From Spartobacteria bacterium (GTDB lineage Bacteria > Verrucomicrobiota > Verrucomicrobiae > Chthoniobacterales > UBA6821), in the NCBI GenBank assembly GCA_003136515.1, contig PLEU01000132.1:13130-24643 (forward strand): 11,514 bases of DNA. Direction: 5' to 3'. The notes below the pieces were generated by a model, which worked only from the letters and a program-made list of their open reading frames with translations, was not told the origin of the DNA and did not search any database. Each line of letters starts with the position of its first letter. Positions within the stretch are counted from its first letter, which is position 1. Shown piece after piece: positions 1-7,471 of this stretch. A program made the translations under genes and the position numbers.

Positions 1-1
1 A

Positions 2-322
2 TTCAGGGAAGTCGAGAATGCCTTGTCAAATGAAGCATCCCTACGCTCTGAGCAGGAAATTCAGGAGAAGGTGCTTACCGAGCAGCGGGAGGCGTATAAG
101 ATCGCGAATGTCCGTTATAAATCGGGCCAAATTGACATTGTTTCCCTTCTTCAAGCTCAGGACAGTATGCTCTCCTCCGAAAGCACGCTTGTGCACACCC
201 AGCTTCTGCGACTGAACAACCGTATTGATCTCTATCTTGCCCTCGGAGAAAGTGTCGGCTCTCGGACTCCAGCCATGTTTTTCCGTGATACGGCTCTCAC
301 ACTGCCACTTCCCAACACATAA
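2..322 (+). CDS. TolC/NodT-family outer membrane efflux protein, C-terminal fragment
   Basis: This is the 3' end of a gene that starts left of the window. The frame is open from base 2 and ends with TAA at 320-322, leaving about 106 residues. The visible part has the closing helical-hairpin pattern of outer-membrane efflux proteins: an amphipathic helix, then YKIANVRYKSGQIDIVSLLQ, then a helix ending in NRIDLYLALGES. The motif R-Y-x-x-G-x-x-D-x-x-x-L-L-x-A-Q is characteristic of the TolC/NodT repeat. In this family the protein forms a trimeric outer-membrane and periplasmic channel that works with an RND or ABC pump and a membrane-fusion protein. Those partners would lie upstream, outside the window. 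The substrate cannot be inferred. An internal ATG at 23 is not the true start. Confidence 0.88.
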   Translation, partial: FREVENALSNEASLRSEQEIQEKVLTEQREAYKIANVRYKSGQIDIVSLLQAQDSMLSSESTLVHTQLLRLNNRIDLYLALGESVGSRTPAMFFRDTALTLPLPNT

Positions 323-396
323 CCTAACAAACAGGAAAAAGACTTTCTCTCGCTTCAATAACCCCCCCCATACAATTCATCGCATTCCGACGCTGA

Positions 397-1086
397 ATGA
401 AACTTTTGCTTAAAATCTGGTTCCCGTTGGTCGCCGCGATTGTGGTCTCCTATTATTGGATAGACCGGCCGCTTTGCGATTTCGTTTTCTACCATTCTTG
501 GCCTCAGGATCTCAGCTGTCTGAATAGTGACACTATTTTTCACGGCGGCTTGATGCAGCGTCTCTTTAATCTCAAAGACTTTATCGCGGGGTGGCCCCCT
601 CTGATGACTAGTCTAGCACCCTTCATCTTCTTTGCGGCCTTTCTTTTCAAGCCCGGCAAGTTGCGCTCAACCCTCTTGCTCATGTCACTGAGCATCATGC
701 TTGTCTTTCTCTTCAAAAATGACCTCAAGTGGGTTTTCAGCCGTTACTGGCCACTGACCTGGGTTAATAATAATATATCGTGGGTCACCAACCATGCCTA
801 TGGTTTCCAGTGGTTTCAGGGAGCCTTCTTCCAGGCCAGCGATGATACAGGATCATTTCCTTCAGGGCATTCGGCGATTGCCTTCGCCACTTTTTTGCCG
901 ATCGGTTTAATCTATCGAAGCACTCTCTGGTATTGCATCTCACTCGCAGTATTGGAATGTATTGCGATGATAGTATTTGATTATCATTTTCTCAGTGACG
1001 TCTTTGCTGGAGTCTTGGTTGGAATCACGTCAGTTCTGGCGGTCAAATCAGTTTTAGTATCAAGGGATCCCAGCCCCGTTTCCTGA
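397..1086 (+). CDS. PAP2-family membrane phosphatase
   Basis: A 229-residue integral membrane protein of the PAP2 (phosphatidic acid phosphatase type 2) superfamily, which dephosphorylates lipid phosphates such as phosphatidic acid, undecaprenyl diphosphate or lipid A phosphates. The three signature motifs are in order. Motif 1 is KWVFSRYWP (about residues 111-119), with Trp where many members have the second Arg. Motif 2 is FPSGHSA, with catalytic H158. Motif 3 is YHFLSD, with H197 and D201. Hydrophobic segments lie near residues 5-20, 70-85, 92-107, 160-174, 177-194 and 202-220. The gene begins 74 bp after the efflux gene on the same strand and could be cotranscribed with it. No clear Shine-Dalgarno precedes the ATG. 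The stop lies 8 bp from the end of the convergent methyltransferase gene. The natural substrate is unknown. Confidence 0.88.
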   Translation: MKLLLKIWFPLVAAIVVSYYWIDRPLCDFVFYHSWPQDLSCLNSDTIFHGGLMQRLFNLKDFIAGWPPLMTSLAPFIFFAAFLFKPGKLRSTLLLMSLSIMLVFLFKNDLKWVFSRYWPLTWVNNNISWVTNHAYGFQWFQGAFFQASDDTGSFPSGHSAIAFATFLPIGLIYRSTLWYCISLAVLECIAMIVFDYHFLSDVFAGVLVGITSVLAVKSVLVSRDPSPVS

Positions 1087-1094
1087 TGGCCTCT

Positions 1095-1646
1095 TCAGAA
1101 GGGCATTCTCAGTGGATCACTCCTTTCAAGTTCCCATGCTAGGAGCCGCCTCTTGCGATCCGATCCCCATCGGTATCCGGCAAGCGAGTTGCGGGAGACA
1201 ATCCGGTGACAGGGTATGACCATGGCGATGTCATTGGCTCCCACGGCCTGACCGACAGCGCGGGCGGCCTGTGGCCGTCCGATGGCTAGGGCGACTTCTC
1301 CATAAGTCATTGTGGAAGCACTGGGAATGGTGCGGAGAAACTCCCAGATGGTGAGTTGAAAAGGAGTTCCGATGGCCATCACTGGGATTTTTTCAGGGAT
1401 CAGAAATCCCCGTTCAACGAATCGCTCCGCTTCCCTGCTCTGTTGAAGATCGACGTTGGGCCACAAATCCCGAAGATTCGAAAGCGTTTTCGCTCGGTCA
1501 TCCGAGAAGCGGAGTGTAACAAGATGGCTGTCGGTACTTACAGCCACGCACTCACCCAAGGCATTTATAGGGGTTCGGCCAAAGCCATAAGTGAGCGACC
1601 TAAGGGAACGCACGCGGTAATCGTGAGGTGAAAGCCAGAGATCCAT
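1095..1646 (-). CDS. ogt: Methylated-DNA--[protein]-cysteine S-methyltransferase (Ogt/Ada-C type)
   Basis: A 183-residue suicide DNA-repair protein that transfers the methyl group from O6-methylguanine (and O4-methylthymine in the family) to its own cysteine. The C-terminal catalytic domain (about residues 94-172) is well conserved. It has FQLTIWEFLRTIP, then TYGEVA (Y115), the RPQAARAVG helix with the arginine finger near R129, IPCHR with acceptor C146, and AGYRWGSDRKRRLL. The N-terminal part (YGFGRTPINALGECVAVS) resembles the leading domain of Ada-C proteins. No Ada N-terminal phosphotriester domain or AraC domain is present, so this is a stand-alone enzyme. It begins 13 bp after the SOUL-protein gene on the same strand, so the two are probably cotranscribed. 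It converges with the PAP2 gene. Confidence 0.95.
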   Translation of the reverse strand: MDLWLSPHDYRVRSLRSLTYGFGRTPINALGECVAVSTDSHLVTLRFSDDRAKTLSNLRDLWPNVDLQQSREAERFVERGFLIPEKIPVMAIGTPFQLTIWEFLRTIPSASTMTYGEVALAIGRPQAARAVGQAVGANDIAMVIPCHRIVSRNSLAGYRWGSDRKRRLLAWELERSDPLRMPF

Positions 1647-1659
1647 TATGTCTATAGAG

Positions 1660-2250
1660 TCACAATTTCGTCGGAGAAACCTGAATCAGCACCTCGTTTC
1701 GCCGGAGAAATCCAGGTGTCCATGGAGGGTTGTAATAGGCGAAAAACGGAGTTCCGGCGGCGGTGAGTTTCCTAGTATGGATCCAGTTTAGAAGTTTCGC
1801 CGCCGCCTCATCACTTCGTTTTGGATTGATGGAACCCTTGAAGCGATAGGAGGCATAGCGTCCGGCAGGCATTGTAGTGACGATGACCCGTGGATCTGAT
1901 GGAGTGGGAACGCCCTTTCGTGCCACGGTGCCAGGAATCACAAAACTCATCGTTCCGGAGGTGGAACCGGTCATCAGGACAGGGACGGTCATGGCGATTT
2001 TTTGCCCACGCTCATTGCCACCTGAAATGAACCGAAAGAGCCTCATGAAGGAGCCATCTTCGCCCCTGTGCTGCATTGTGGTGGAGATCAGAGTGCTCCC
2101 GGGGTATTCACGGATTTCGAAGGGATGACCGGATTTTAGGACTTGATACGATGGGGATTCATACACTCTTCTTTTGCAGGCTGAGAGAAGGCCCGCCACG
2201 AGGGCGATGATGAAAAGCCAGAAGGAAACTGATTTCAGAGAGGGCAACAT
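1660..2250 (-). CDS. SOUL-family heme-binding-like lipoprotein
   Basis: A 196-residue protein with a lipoprotein signal peptide: a hydrophobic stretch (about residues 8-22) followed by the lipobox LSAC with C25 as the predicted lipidated residue. The rest matches the SOUL/HBP fold: YQVLKSGHPFEIREYPGSTL near the start of the domain, a KIAMTVPVLM block, MSFVIPG, and the closing YYNPPWTPGFLRRNEV. Some SOUL proteins bind heme or other tetrapyrroles; in bacteria the role is mostly uncharacterised. The sequence suggests a membrane-anchored protein facing the periplasm, but not which ligand it binds. It leads a probable two-gene unit with the downstream ogt. Its start faces the divergent DUF4239 gene across 125 bp. 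Confidence 0.88.
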   Translation of the reverse strand: MLPSLKSVSFWLFIIALVAGLLSACKRRVYESPSYQVLKSGHPFEIREYPGSTLISTTMQHRGEDGSFMRLFRFISGGNERGQKIAMTVPVLMTGSTSGTMSFVIPGTVARKGVPTPSDPRVIVTTMPAGRYASYRFKGSINPKRSDEAAAKLLNWIHTRKLTAAGTPFFAYYNPPWTPGFLRRNEVLIQVSPTKL

Positions 2251-2375
2251 TCCCTAACTTGAAAATGAGAGACGACGCACTTTAAAGGATAATCGACACT
2301 GAGGAGGTCCTCTGAACAGGTAGGTTTTCGTCGCATCCTTGTTTTTTTACTCCCTCTCTGTCAGAGCATTCACCA
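2251..2375. promoter_or_regulatory. Divergent intergenic region with a GAGGA-GG-TCCTC palindrome
   Basis: This 125-bp space separates the divergent SOUL lipoprotein and DUF4239 genes and must hold the promoters of both unless transcription enters from elsewhere. The only structured element seen is the perfect inverted repeat GAGGA-GG-TCCTC at 2301-2312. It could be an operator, but at this length chance is also likely. No convincing -35/-10 pair was identified on either strand. Confidence 0.3.
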
Positions 2376-3179
2376 ATGCATCTTCTCGTTGCCTCATCGA
2401 TGTGCTTGGAACAGGCTCTCTGTTACTATCTTTCCCCAGTGGAACTCTTCGGCCTTTGCGTGATCTTGCCGATGATCCTCGCTTTTCTAGGGCTAGCGAT
2501 CTCAAGAAAGGTTATCCCTTCCCGTTTCCTTAATCAGAGTCATGACGTAACCGGGCCATTTTTCGGAACGCTTGGCACTGTGTATGGAATTTTTTTAGCC
2601 TTTGTTGTCTCTACAATGTGGCAGCAGTTTTACAACACCCAGAGCAATCTTGTTCAGGAGGCCCGCTATCTGGGCGATCTCTATTTTTCCGCCAAGGCAT
2701 TTCCCCAGCCTGATAAAGAGAAAATCCAGACTCTCCTGCGTGAATACCGTGATTCCGTGGTGAATAACGAGTGGAAGACTATGGAGATGGGGGAGGCCTG
2801 TCCGGCAACAGCTCACTTGCTTGAACAGATCGGAGAGGCATACATGGACTACAAGCCGAGCAAGCCTTCGGAGCAGCCATTTCTCGACGATTCCATCCAG
2901 AGTCTCTCCAGCATGGCCGGATTGCGCGCGTCACGGATCGATGATTCCTCCTCTGGGCTTCTCTCGGTGCTTTGGTTCGTGATTCTGGTTGGGGCCGTGA
3001 TCACCATAGGATTTTCCTTTCTCTTCGGAGCCCACAATTTCAAGGCGCAGGCATTGATGACAGTACTGCTAACGGGGCTTATCTGCATGGCTTTCTACAC
3101 GATCGTGAGCCTCGATTTTCCATTCACCGGTTCGACGACGGTTTCTCCAGAACCACTCCAAAAATTAAATCTGAGATAG
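2376..3179 (+). CDS. DUF4239 (bestrophin-like) membrane protein
   Basis: A 267-residue membrane protein with four predicted hydrophobic segments (about residues 22-42, 60-80, 195-217 and 225-245) and a long soluble, partly helical section between the second and third. The pattern matches the DUF4239 family, annotated as bestrophin-like: GPFFGTLGTVYGIFLAFVV early, then near the C-terminus LDFPFTGSTTVSPEPL, a family hallmark (D-x-P-F-x-G-x-x-x-V-S-P-E-P). Bestrophins are anion channels, but channel activity has not been shown for this family and should not be assumed. ATG at 2376 is used; ATG at 2400 (residue 9) is an alternative. Neither has a clear ribosome-binding site. The gene stands alone on its strand and converges with pqiB. 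No clear terminator was seen in 3180-3305. Confidence 0.85.
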   Translation: MHLLVASSMCLEQALCYYLSPVELFGLCVILPMILAFLGLAISRKVIPSRFLNQSHDVTGPFFGTLGTVYGIFLAFVVSTMWQQFYNTQSNLVQEARYLGDLYFSAKAFPQPDKEKIQTLLREYRDSVVNNEWKTMEMGEACPATAHLLEQIGEAYMDYKPSKPSEQPFLDDSIQSLSSMAGLRASRIDDSSSGLLSVLWFVILVGAVITIGFSFLFGAHNFKAQALMTVLLTGLICMAFYTIVSLDFPFTGSTTVSPEPLQKLNLR

Positions 3180-3305
3180 CGATTATTCAACAAGTCCCGG
3201 CAGCTTGAGTTATAGCCTTTTCGGCCTGCCCTCTCTCCGTGATCGCTCTTATAGGAAAATTGAAGGCAATGTGAACGGCTCAATGTCTGCCCGGCTAGGC
3301 TCCTC

Positions 3306-4901
3306 TTATTTGTCTCCTGTGAGTGAAATGGATGGCGACCACTGCAGCCATTCCTTGCGTGGAGAATCATTGAGTTCGTAAACATGTCCAGGAGTGACCT
3401 CCTGTCCCATAGCCGGTCCCTCGGGAGTGGCAAATTGGATTCCCTCCAGGGCCCGGGATTCAAAGGCTGGGGCCTGCACCTTGAGTGAAATGATCCCCCC
3501 TGAGATACTGATTCCACCGGCGTTCCAGAATTTGGAATTTTCCCTGAGAAGGGGAGCATAAGTCTGATCAACAAGTGCAAACAGATTCACGCTCCGTCCA
3601 TCAGGAGAAAGGGATTTTTTAACCACTTTTCCCACGACAACGCCACGATAGAGAACATTGGCTCCAGGTCCAATTTTGGTTGAGGGAGTTTGGACTACAA
3701 CTTCAAAACCCGAATCGAGAGAAGCCCGCAGATCAGCCTCTTCCTGAGGGGTTCCATGGAAGTGACTGGAGATTGAACCCCCGGAATTTGGAATGCAGTC
3801 GATATAAATCCCGCTTACAAGTGTTTCCAGACCCGTAACTTTCTGAATTGTCAGGGTTGGACGAATGACGGTGAAGATGGATCCGCTGCGACGGAGGAAT
3901 TCGTAACCTGATTCCAGTCGTGCAGTTACCACAACCTTGCCTTCCGAAGGAGCAACCTCTTCAACTAGGCCAACAGGCACTCCCAGATAACGCAACTGCG
4001 TTTCACCAGCCAAAATTCCCTGCCCGTTGTCAAGGACGAGCCGGAAGGCTGCCGAATTGGCGCGCGCTTCTGCCTCACTTTCATTCAGCGAGAATGCCGT
4101 ACCATTTTGGACGGATGTTCCCCGGTCGCCAAAATAATCGAATGTGATGCTTCCAAAAAGTAGCGATTTCAGACCATCGAAATCCACTTTTAGAATCCCG
4201 GCTCCGATTTTCACCGAAGTGGGAGGCAGATACCAGAAGCGGGCATTGCTACCGAGCAGATCGGCGTATTCCTGTTCAATGAGGATATCGAGATAGGGAT
4301 CATGGTTTTCATCCAGATCCTTTTTGCTGACGACCCCAACCTGAATACCTCGGAAATAGACCGGGGATCCTCTGTCCAAGAGCGGCAGTTTGGCATTGGT
4401 CAAACGGATGCTGAAATGTGATTTGCCCTCCTCTGTGATGGGGATTTTATTACTTCCCTCAAAGCGGGTGCTCGGTGGGCCATTTCCTAATTCTGCTTGG
4501 ATGGAATTTCCATCAATTAGTGATTCGATCCCGGATGCTTGTGTTAGGCTAAGAACCGGCTGTTCAATCCAAAATGTCGTCCCCTGTCGGGCCAGATCCG
4601 CTGCAAATGACTTGAGACGAACTGATACCACAACCTTGCTAAGTGATTCATCCAGACGGACACCACTCACCGTGCCGGCTACCACGCCCCGGTAAATCAA
4701 AGCAGTTTTTCCGGGATGCATTCCCGGCGCGGATCGGAACTCAATTTCGATTTCAGGACCATTGGACTTCCAGTCAGACCAAAACATCCATCCGGCTGCG
4801 ATTGCTGCAAGAATCGGGAAGAGCCACGCCCAGGAAACCGGTGCACGCCTCCTGGTCACGACTTCACCGTGATCTTCAGTGTCGCTTGCGGTGCTTTTCA
4901 T
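3306..4901 (-). CDS. pqiB: MCE-domain lipid transport protein, PqiB/LetB type with four MCE modules
   Basis: Predicted 531 residues: a short cytoplasmic N-terminus, one transmembrane helix (about 23-42), then tandem MCE domains. MCE proteins form hexameric rings that shuttle lipids between inner and outer membranes. Four modules are visible, with starts near residues 50 (IEIEFRSAPGMHPGKTALIYRG), 163 (FSIRLTNAKLPLLDRGSPVYFRG), 286 (FRLVLDNGQGILAGETQLRY) and 399 (FEVVVQTPSTKIGPGANVLYRG). E. coli PqiB (546 residues) has three modules plus a helical needle. Here the fourth module occupies that space and the tail is short and not helical. The frame is open upstream to 5165, but ATG 4901 is preferred: it starts just before the membrane helix and overlaps the preceding pqiA stop as ATGA (4898-4901), implying translational coupling. 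No pqiC follows. Confidence 0.92.
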   Translation of the reverse strand: MKSTASDTEDHGEVVTRRRAPVSWAWLFPILAAIAAGWMFWSDWKSNGPEIEIEFRSAPGMHPGKTALIYRGVVAGTVSGVRLDESLSKVVVSVRLKSFAADLARQGTTFWIEQPVLSLTQASGIESLIDGNSIQAELGNGPPSTRFEGSNKIPITEEGKSHFSIRLTNAKLPLLDRGSPVYFRGIQVGVVSKKDLDENHDPYLDILIEQEYADLLGSNARFWYLPPTSVKIGAGILKVDFDGLKSLLFGSITFDYFGDRGTSVQNGTAFSLNESEAEARANSAAFRLVLDNGQGILAGETQLRYLGVPVGLVEEVAPSEGKVVVTARLESGYEFLRRSGSIFTVIRPTLTIQKVTGLETLVSGIYIDCIPNSGGSISSHFHGTPQEEADLRASLDSGFEVVVQTPSTKIGPGANVLYRGVVVGKVVKKSLSPDGRSVNLFALVDQTYAPLLRENSKFWNAGGISISGGIISLKVQAPAFESRALEGIQFATPEGPAMGQEVTPGHVYELNDSPRKEWLQWSPSISLTGDK

Positions 4902-5404
4902 ACTGAGGGTGTGGGGCTTGTTTGCCAGATAAGACGGGGTTTGTAAATTTCCGCTGCAAAGAGACTGCAAAGCACAACTGAAGCAAAAAACAGTGCCCCT
5001 GGCTTTGCCTCGACCGAGGCTAGCGCACCCAGTTGTCCAACGGCTCCAAGAACGGAGAGAAGAAAGATGTCCACCATAGACCAGCTCCCGATAGTGTGGA
5101 CCACTCGATGGAGGGTTGTGCGCCTTCGCATGTCTGCGGGCTTGCCATGCATCCATAGGATCCATCCAAGGCAGATCAGTTTAAGAAAGGGCACCACAAT
5201 ACTCGCCAGAAACACAACTCCCGCAATCAGGGGCAGGCCCGAATCATAAAGCTCCCGAACCCCTCCGATCACAGTCAGCGGTTCCACATTCCCCACGATA
5301 CTCATTGTCATGACTGGCAGGATATTAGACGGGATATAAAGGATCGCCCCGGAAATTACGAGAGCTCTTGCTATGTCGACTCTTGTTGTATCGGAAATGC
5401 GCAT
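4898..5404 (-). CDS. pqiA: PqiA-family membrane protein, second half, no zinc ribbon
   Basis: A 168-residue integral membrane protein matching the C-terminal half of PqiA/LetA. The stretch ALVISGAILYIPSNILPVMTM is the conserved first helix of a PqiA unit, followed by the GGVRELYDSGLPLIAGVVF segment and two more hydrophobic helices, about four in all. In two-domain PqiA proteins this half begins with a CxxC zinc ribbon. Here the protein starts at the membrane helix and has no cysteine pair. It begins 12 bp after the first pqiA-like gene and its TGA overlaps the pqiB start (ATGA). In this family PqiA sits in the inner membrane and partners the MCE protein. The likely reading is a split PqiA whose two parts assemble together. 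Confidence 0.88.
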   Translation of the reverse strand: MRISDTTRVDIARALVISGAILYIPSNILPVMTMSIVGNVEPLTVIGGVRELYDSGLPLIAGVVFLASIVVPFLKLICLGWILWMHGKPADMRRRTTLHRVVHTIGSWSMVDIFLLSVLGAVGQLGALASVEAKPGALFFASVVLCSLFAAEIYKPRLIWQTSPTPSV

Positions 5405-5416
5405 TTGGGATATGAA

Positions 5417-6082
5417 TCAGCTCTTCCTGAGAGCTAGGAGTTTTTCCCTGACAATCTCATAATCGAAGGACTGGGAAGCAAGAAGAGAGCACAGTGCCAT
5501 GCCGAGCACCCATCGAGCCCCCAACTCCCAGTGTACATCGCCTAGCATCTTGAGTTTCACTACGGAGACTACTGTTGCGATGGCATAGACAGGGACGAGG
5601 TTCCAAGGTTCGAGTATTCCGATGCACGGGAGTGCTTTCCGGCTAATGGGCAATGGCAATTTTAGCAGGCATGCGGCGGATACATACCATACGGCCGCCA
5701 AATAGAGGATTGGGGCCATTATGGAGGCAAACAAAACAAGTGCGGCAAGCGGCCAGTATCCCTGTTCATACAATTTTTCAACACCGGTAATAATCCAACC
5801 GGACTGACTATCGCCGACCACGTCAAATGTCATGATAGGGTTAATATTGGCAAGAATCGCTGCAAACAGACCTGCGGTGGAAAAAGCGAATGCCGGTTGG
5901 AGAGAGTAAGTTCCCCGCGAAACCTTAACTCGAGCACCACAACGCCGGCAACGGAGCTCCATGTGCTTTGAAAGCAGTCTGTCCCTGCAGAGAGACTCGC
6001 AACTCGGGCAGTGGATCCATTTCGTCCCTGCATCTGTAACATCACTTCCAGAAGTAATTCCGGGAAATGAGCAGTGATCCAT
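5417..6082 (-). CDS. pqiA: PqiA-family membrane protein, first half, with zinc ribbon
   Basis: A 221-residue protein with a rubredoxin-like zinc ribbon near the N-terminus (C25-P-S-C28 and C45-R-R-C48, plus C32), then four predicted membrane helices. The segment FSTAGLFAAILANINPIMTF is the PqiA first-helix motif, and the later GILEPWNLVPVYAIATVVSVVKL is also family-typical. It corresponds to the N-terminal half of E. coli PqiA/LetA, which is a single polypeptide of about 420 residues with two such units. It is the first gene of the pqiA1-pqiA2-pqiB operon. ATG 6082 has no recognisable Shine-Dalgarno; the next in-frame Met lies inside the zinc ribbon, so 6082 is the best start. Confidence 0.9.
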   Translation of the reverse strand: MDHCSFPGITSGSDVTDAGTKWIHCPSCESLCRDRLLSKHMELRCRRCGARVKVSRGTYSLQPAFAFSTAGLFAAILANINPIMTFDVVGDSQSGWIITGVEKLYEQGYWPLAALVLFASIMAPILYLAAVWYVSAACLLKLPLPISRKALPCIGILEPWNLVPVYAIATVVSVVKLKMLGDVHWELGARWVLGMALCSLLASQSFDYEIVREKLLALRKS

Positions 6083-6290
6083 GGTTGGTACTTTTATAGA
6101 GAGGATTGTGAAATCTCTTCATGTGGTCAAGGCGCCTGAGCGTCATTGTGAAGTGATACTGCTTTGCCCACACCCTAGGGTGCCGACAATGTCATTCGGG
6201 GAAAGCATGTGCACAAAACTGTGCTCCCAAGACTTGGAGTAGCGACGAATTCCAAGATTCCACAGTTGCGTCCGTTCAAGAGCTCCTGCC
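6083..6290 (-). promoter_or_regulatory. msrBA-pqiA intergenic region with a palindrome and a small hairpin
   Basis: This 208-bp stretch lies downstream of msrBA and upstream of the pqi operon, both reading leftward. It contains the perfect 12-bp palindrome CACCCTAGGGTG (6171-6182), the right shape for a dimeric repressor site. It also holds the small hairpin GCACA-AAAC-TGTGC (6211-6224), which lacks a following T-run, so a terminator role is weak. On the leftward strand a TTGACC box (6125-6130) could be a -35, but the best -10-like sequence, TATAAA (6093-6098), is 26 nt away. No promoter is called with confidence. Confidence 0.35.
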
Positions 6291-7373
6291 CTAGTTTCTG
6301 AGATAATGACACATGTAACCGCCGGGGTTCTTCTCCAAATAATCCTGATGGTATTCCTCGGCAGGGTAGAACGTCGTGGCTTTTGTGATCTCGGTCACAA
6401 TCGGCTTGTCCCATTTGCCTGATTTGTCCACCTCGGCCTTGACCTTCTCTGCAACAGCTTTCTGCTCGTCACTGGTATAAAAGATGGCTGAGCGATACTG
6501 GTCGCCGATGTCATTTTCCTGACGGTTTAGAGTTGTCGGATCATGCATCCGAAAAAAGAAGTGAAGGAACTGTTCGTAGCTCATGACGGAGGGATCTAGC
6601 ACCACTTTGACGGCCTCGGCATGACCGGTCGTGTGGGAGCAGACCATTTCATAAGTTGGGTTCGGAACATGTCCCCCCGTGTAACCGACCTCAGAACTAA
6701 TGACACCAGGGAGTTTGCGGATGATCTCCTGCATCCCCCAGAAGCAGCCTCCCGCCACGATTGCCGTTTCTGTCTTGGGGGTTGGTTTGATCAGGCCCGC
6801 CTGGACAAAGGGAGCCAGGAGATTGCCATAGCCGGCAGCCGCCATCTGATCCACAGGGATGAAGCGGAGGGAGGCGGAGTTAATACAGTAGCGCAGGTGT
6901 GTGGGGCCGGGACCGTCGTCAAAGACATGGCCGAGATGGGAATCGGCTGTTGCGGAGCGCACCTCGGTACGATCCATACCGAAGGAGCTATCCGTTTTCT
7001 CAACGACCTCCTTCTCATTCACAGGCTTCGTGAAGCTGGGCCAGCCACAGCCGGAGTCAAACTTGTCGAGTGAACTGAAGAGTGGCTTGCCTGAGACGAT
7101 ATCGACATAGATGCCGGGCTTCTTGTTGTCCCAGAATTCATTGCGAAAGGGCGGTTCGGTCGCAGCGTGCTGGGTCACTTCGTACTGGATGGGGGTGAGC
7201 TTGGCTTTGCGCTCTTCGGGCGGGATTGGCTTGAAGTCAGACATGGTAATGGGTTTCTGGGTTGTTTCTGTCTCTGGAGTATTGGTAGAGGCCTGATTGG
7301 CAGTGCTCCTGTCGCAGCCGGCCAGAGTCAGCAGCATGAGGAGAGCGGAGCAGGGGATAAAGAATTGCTTCAT
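6291..7373 (-). CDS. msrBA: Fused methionine sulfoxide reductase MsrB-MsrA, predicted lipoprotein
   Basis: A 360-residue bifunctional repair enzyme that reduces both epimers of methionine sulfoxide. The N-terminus is a lipoprotein signal (hydrophobic core, then LAGC with C20), so the enzyme should sit in the cell envelope. The MsrB domain (about 45-180) has GCGWPSF with C109, the position of the recycling cysteine in non-zinc MsrB, and [11 protein letters not shown] with catalytic C163; the CxxC zinc sites are absent. The MsrA domain (about 203-360) has GGCFWG with catalytic C210 and a C-terminal GGYMCHY (C355), a likely resolving cysteine. The order is B then A. The frame is open to an ATG at 7430, but 7373 gives the signal peptide. 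There is no Shine-Dalgarno before it, and a motif shared with the bufA upstream region ends at the start codon. Electrons may come from a DsbD/thioredoxin-like partner. Confidence 0.95.
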   Translation of the reverse strand: MKQFFIPCSALLMLLTLAGCDRSTANQASTNTPETETTQKPITMSDFKPIPPEERKAKLTPIQYEVTQHAATEPPFRNEFWDNKKPGIYVDIVSGKPLFSSLDKFDSGCGWPSFTKPVNEKEVVEKTDSSFGMDRTEVRSATADSHLGHVFDDGPGPTHLRYCINSASLRFIPVDQMAAAGYGNLLAPFVQAGLIKPTPKTETAIVAGGCFWGMQEIIRKLPGVISSEVGYTGGHVPNPTYEMVCSHTTGHAEAVKVVLDPSVMSYEQFLHFFFRMHDPTTLNRQENDIGDQYRSAIFYTSDEQKAVAEKVKAEVDKSGKWDKPIVTEITKATTFYPAEEYHQDYLEKNPGGYMCHYLRN

Positions 7374-7406
7374 ACTGATAAGAGTGCTTCTGCGGTAATT
7401 TATTCC
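7371..7406 (-). promoter_or_regulatory. Putative ECF-type promoter of msrBA, shared with the bufA operon
   Basis: Read leftward, the block opens with GGAATAAATT (7406-7397) and carries ACTCTTATCAGTA near its end. The block upstream of bufA (11068-11033) aligns without gaps, with 26 of 36 positions identical: the first ten bases, then ACTC-n-TATCA-n-TA at the same distance. Two conserved boxes about 11-14 nt apart resemble a -35/-10 pair used by an alternative (ECF) sigma factor, though a regulator site is possible. If it is a promoter, transcription would begin at or near the msrBA ATG, giving a leaderless mRNA, which agrees with the missing Shine-Dalgarno. Confidence 0.6.
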
Positions 7407-7471
7407 AGGAAATCGCTTGAGCCCCGGCATTTCTCTCTCGACTTCCTCTCTTCCTCTCTGCGTGTGGATGA

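Noticed and set aside
3180..3305. Possible bidirectional terminator between DUF4239 and pqiB
   Set aside because: Only short GC stems such as GCC/GGC were found, with no solid stem plus T-run on either strand.
3095..3580. Leftward 161-codon frame across the 3' ends of DUF4239 and pqiB
   Set aside because: It overlaps both genes in wrong frames and has a composition typical of a shadow frame.
4902..5165. N-terminal extension of the PqiB-like protein (88 extra codons)
   Set aside because: It overlaps the conserved second pqiA gene and adds a Cys/Arg-rich, non-family segment. ATG 4901 is ATGA-coupled and sits just before the membrane helix.
6093..6130. TTGACC and TATAAA as a sigma-70 promoter for the pqi operon
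   Set aside because: The spacing is 26 nt, far from the usual 17, and the sequence 17 nt from TTGACC is a poor -10.
7374..7430. Upstream ATG (7430) for msrBA
   Set aside because: It would bury the lipoprotein signal 19 residues in and would read through the conserved promoter-like block.
7443..7458. Tandem TTCCTCTC duplication upstream of msrBA
   Set aside because: Only two 8-bp copies within a pyrimidine-rich stretch; no evidence of phase variation or a binding site.
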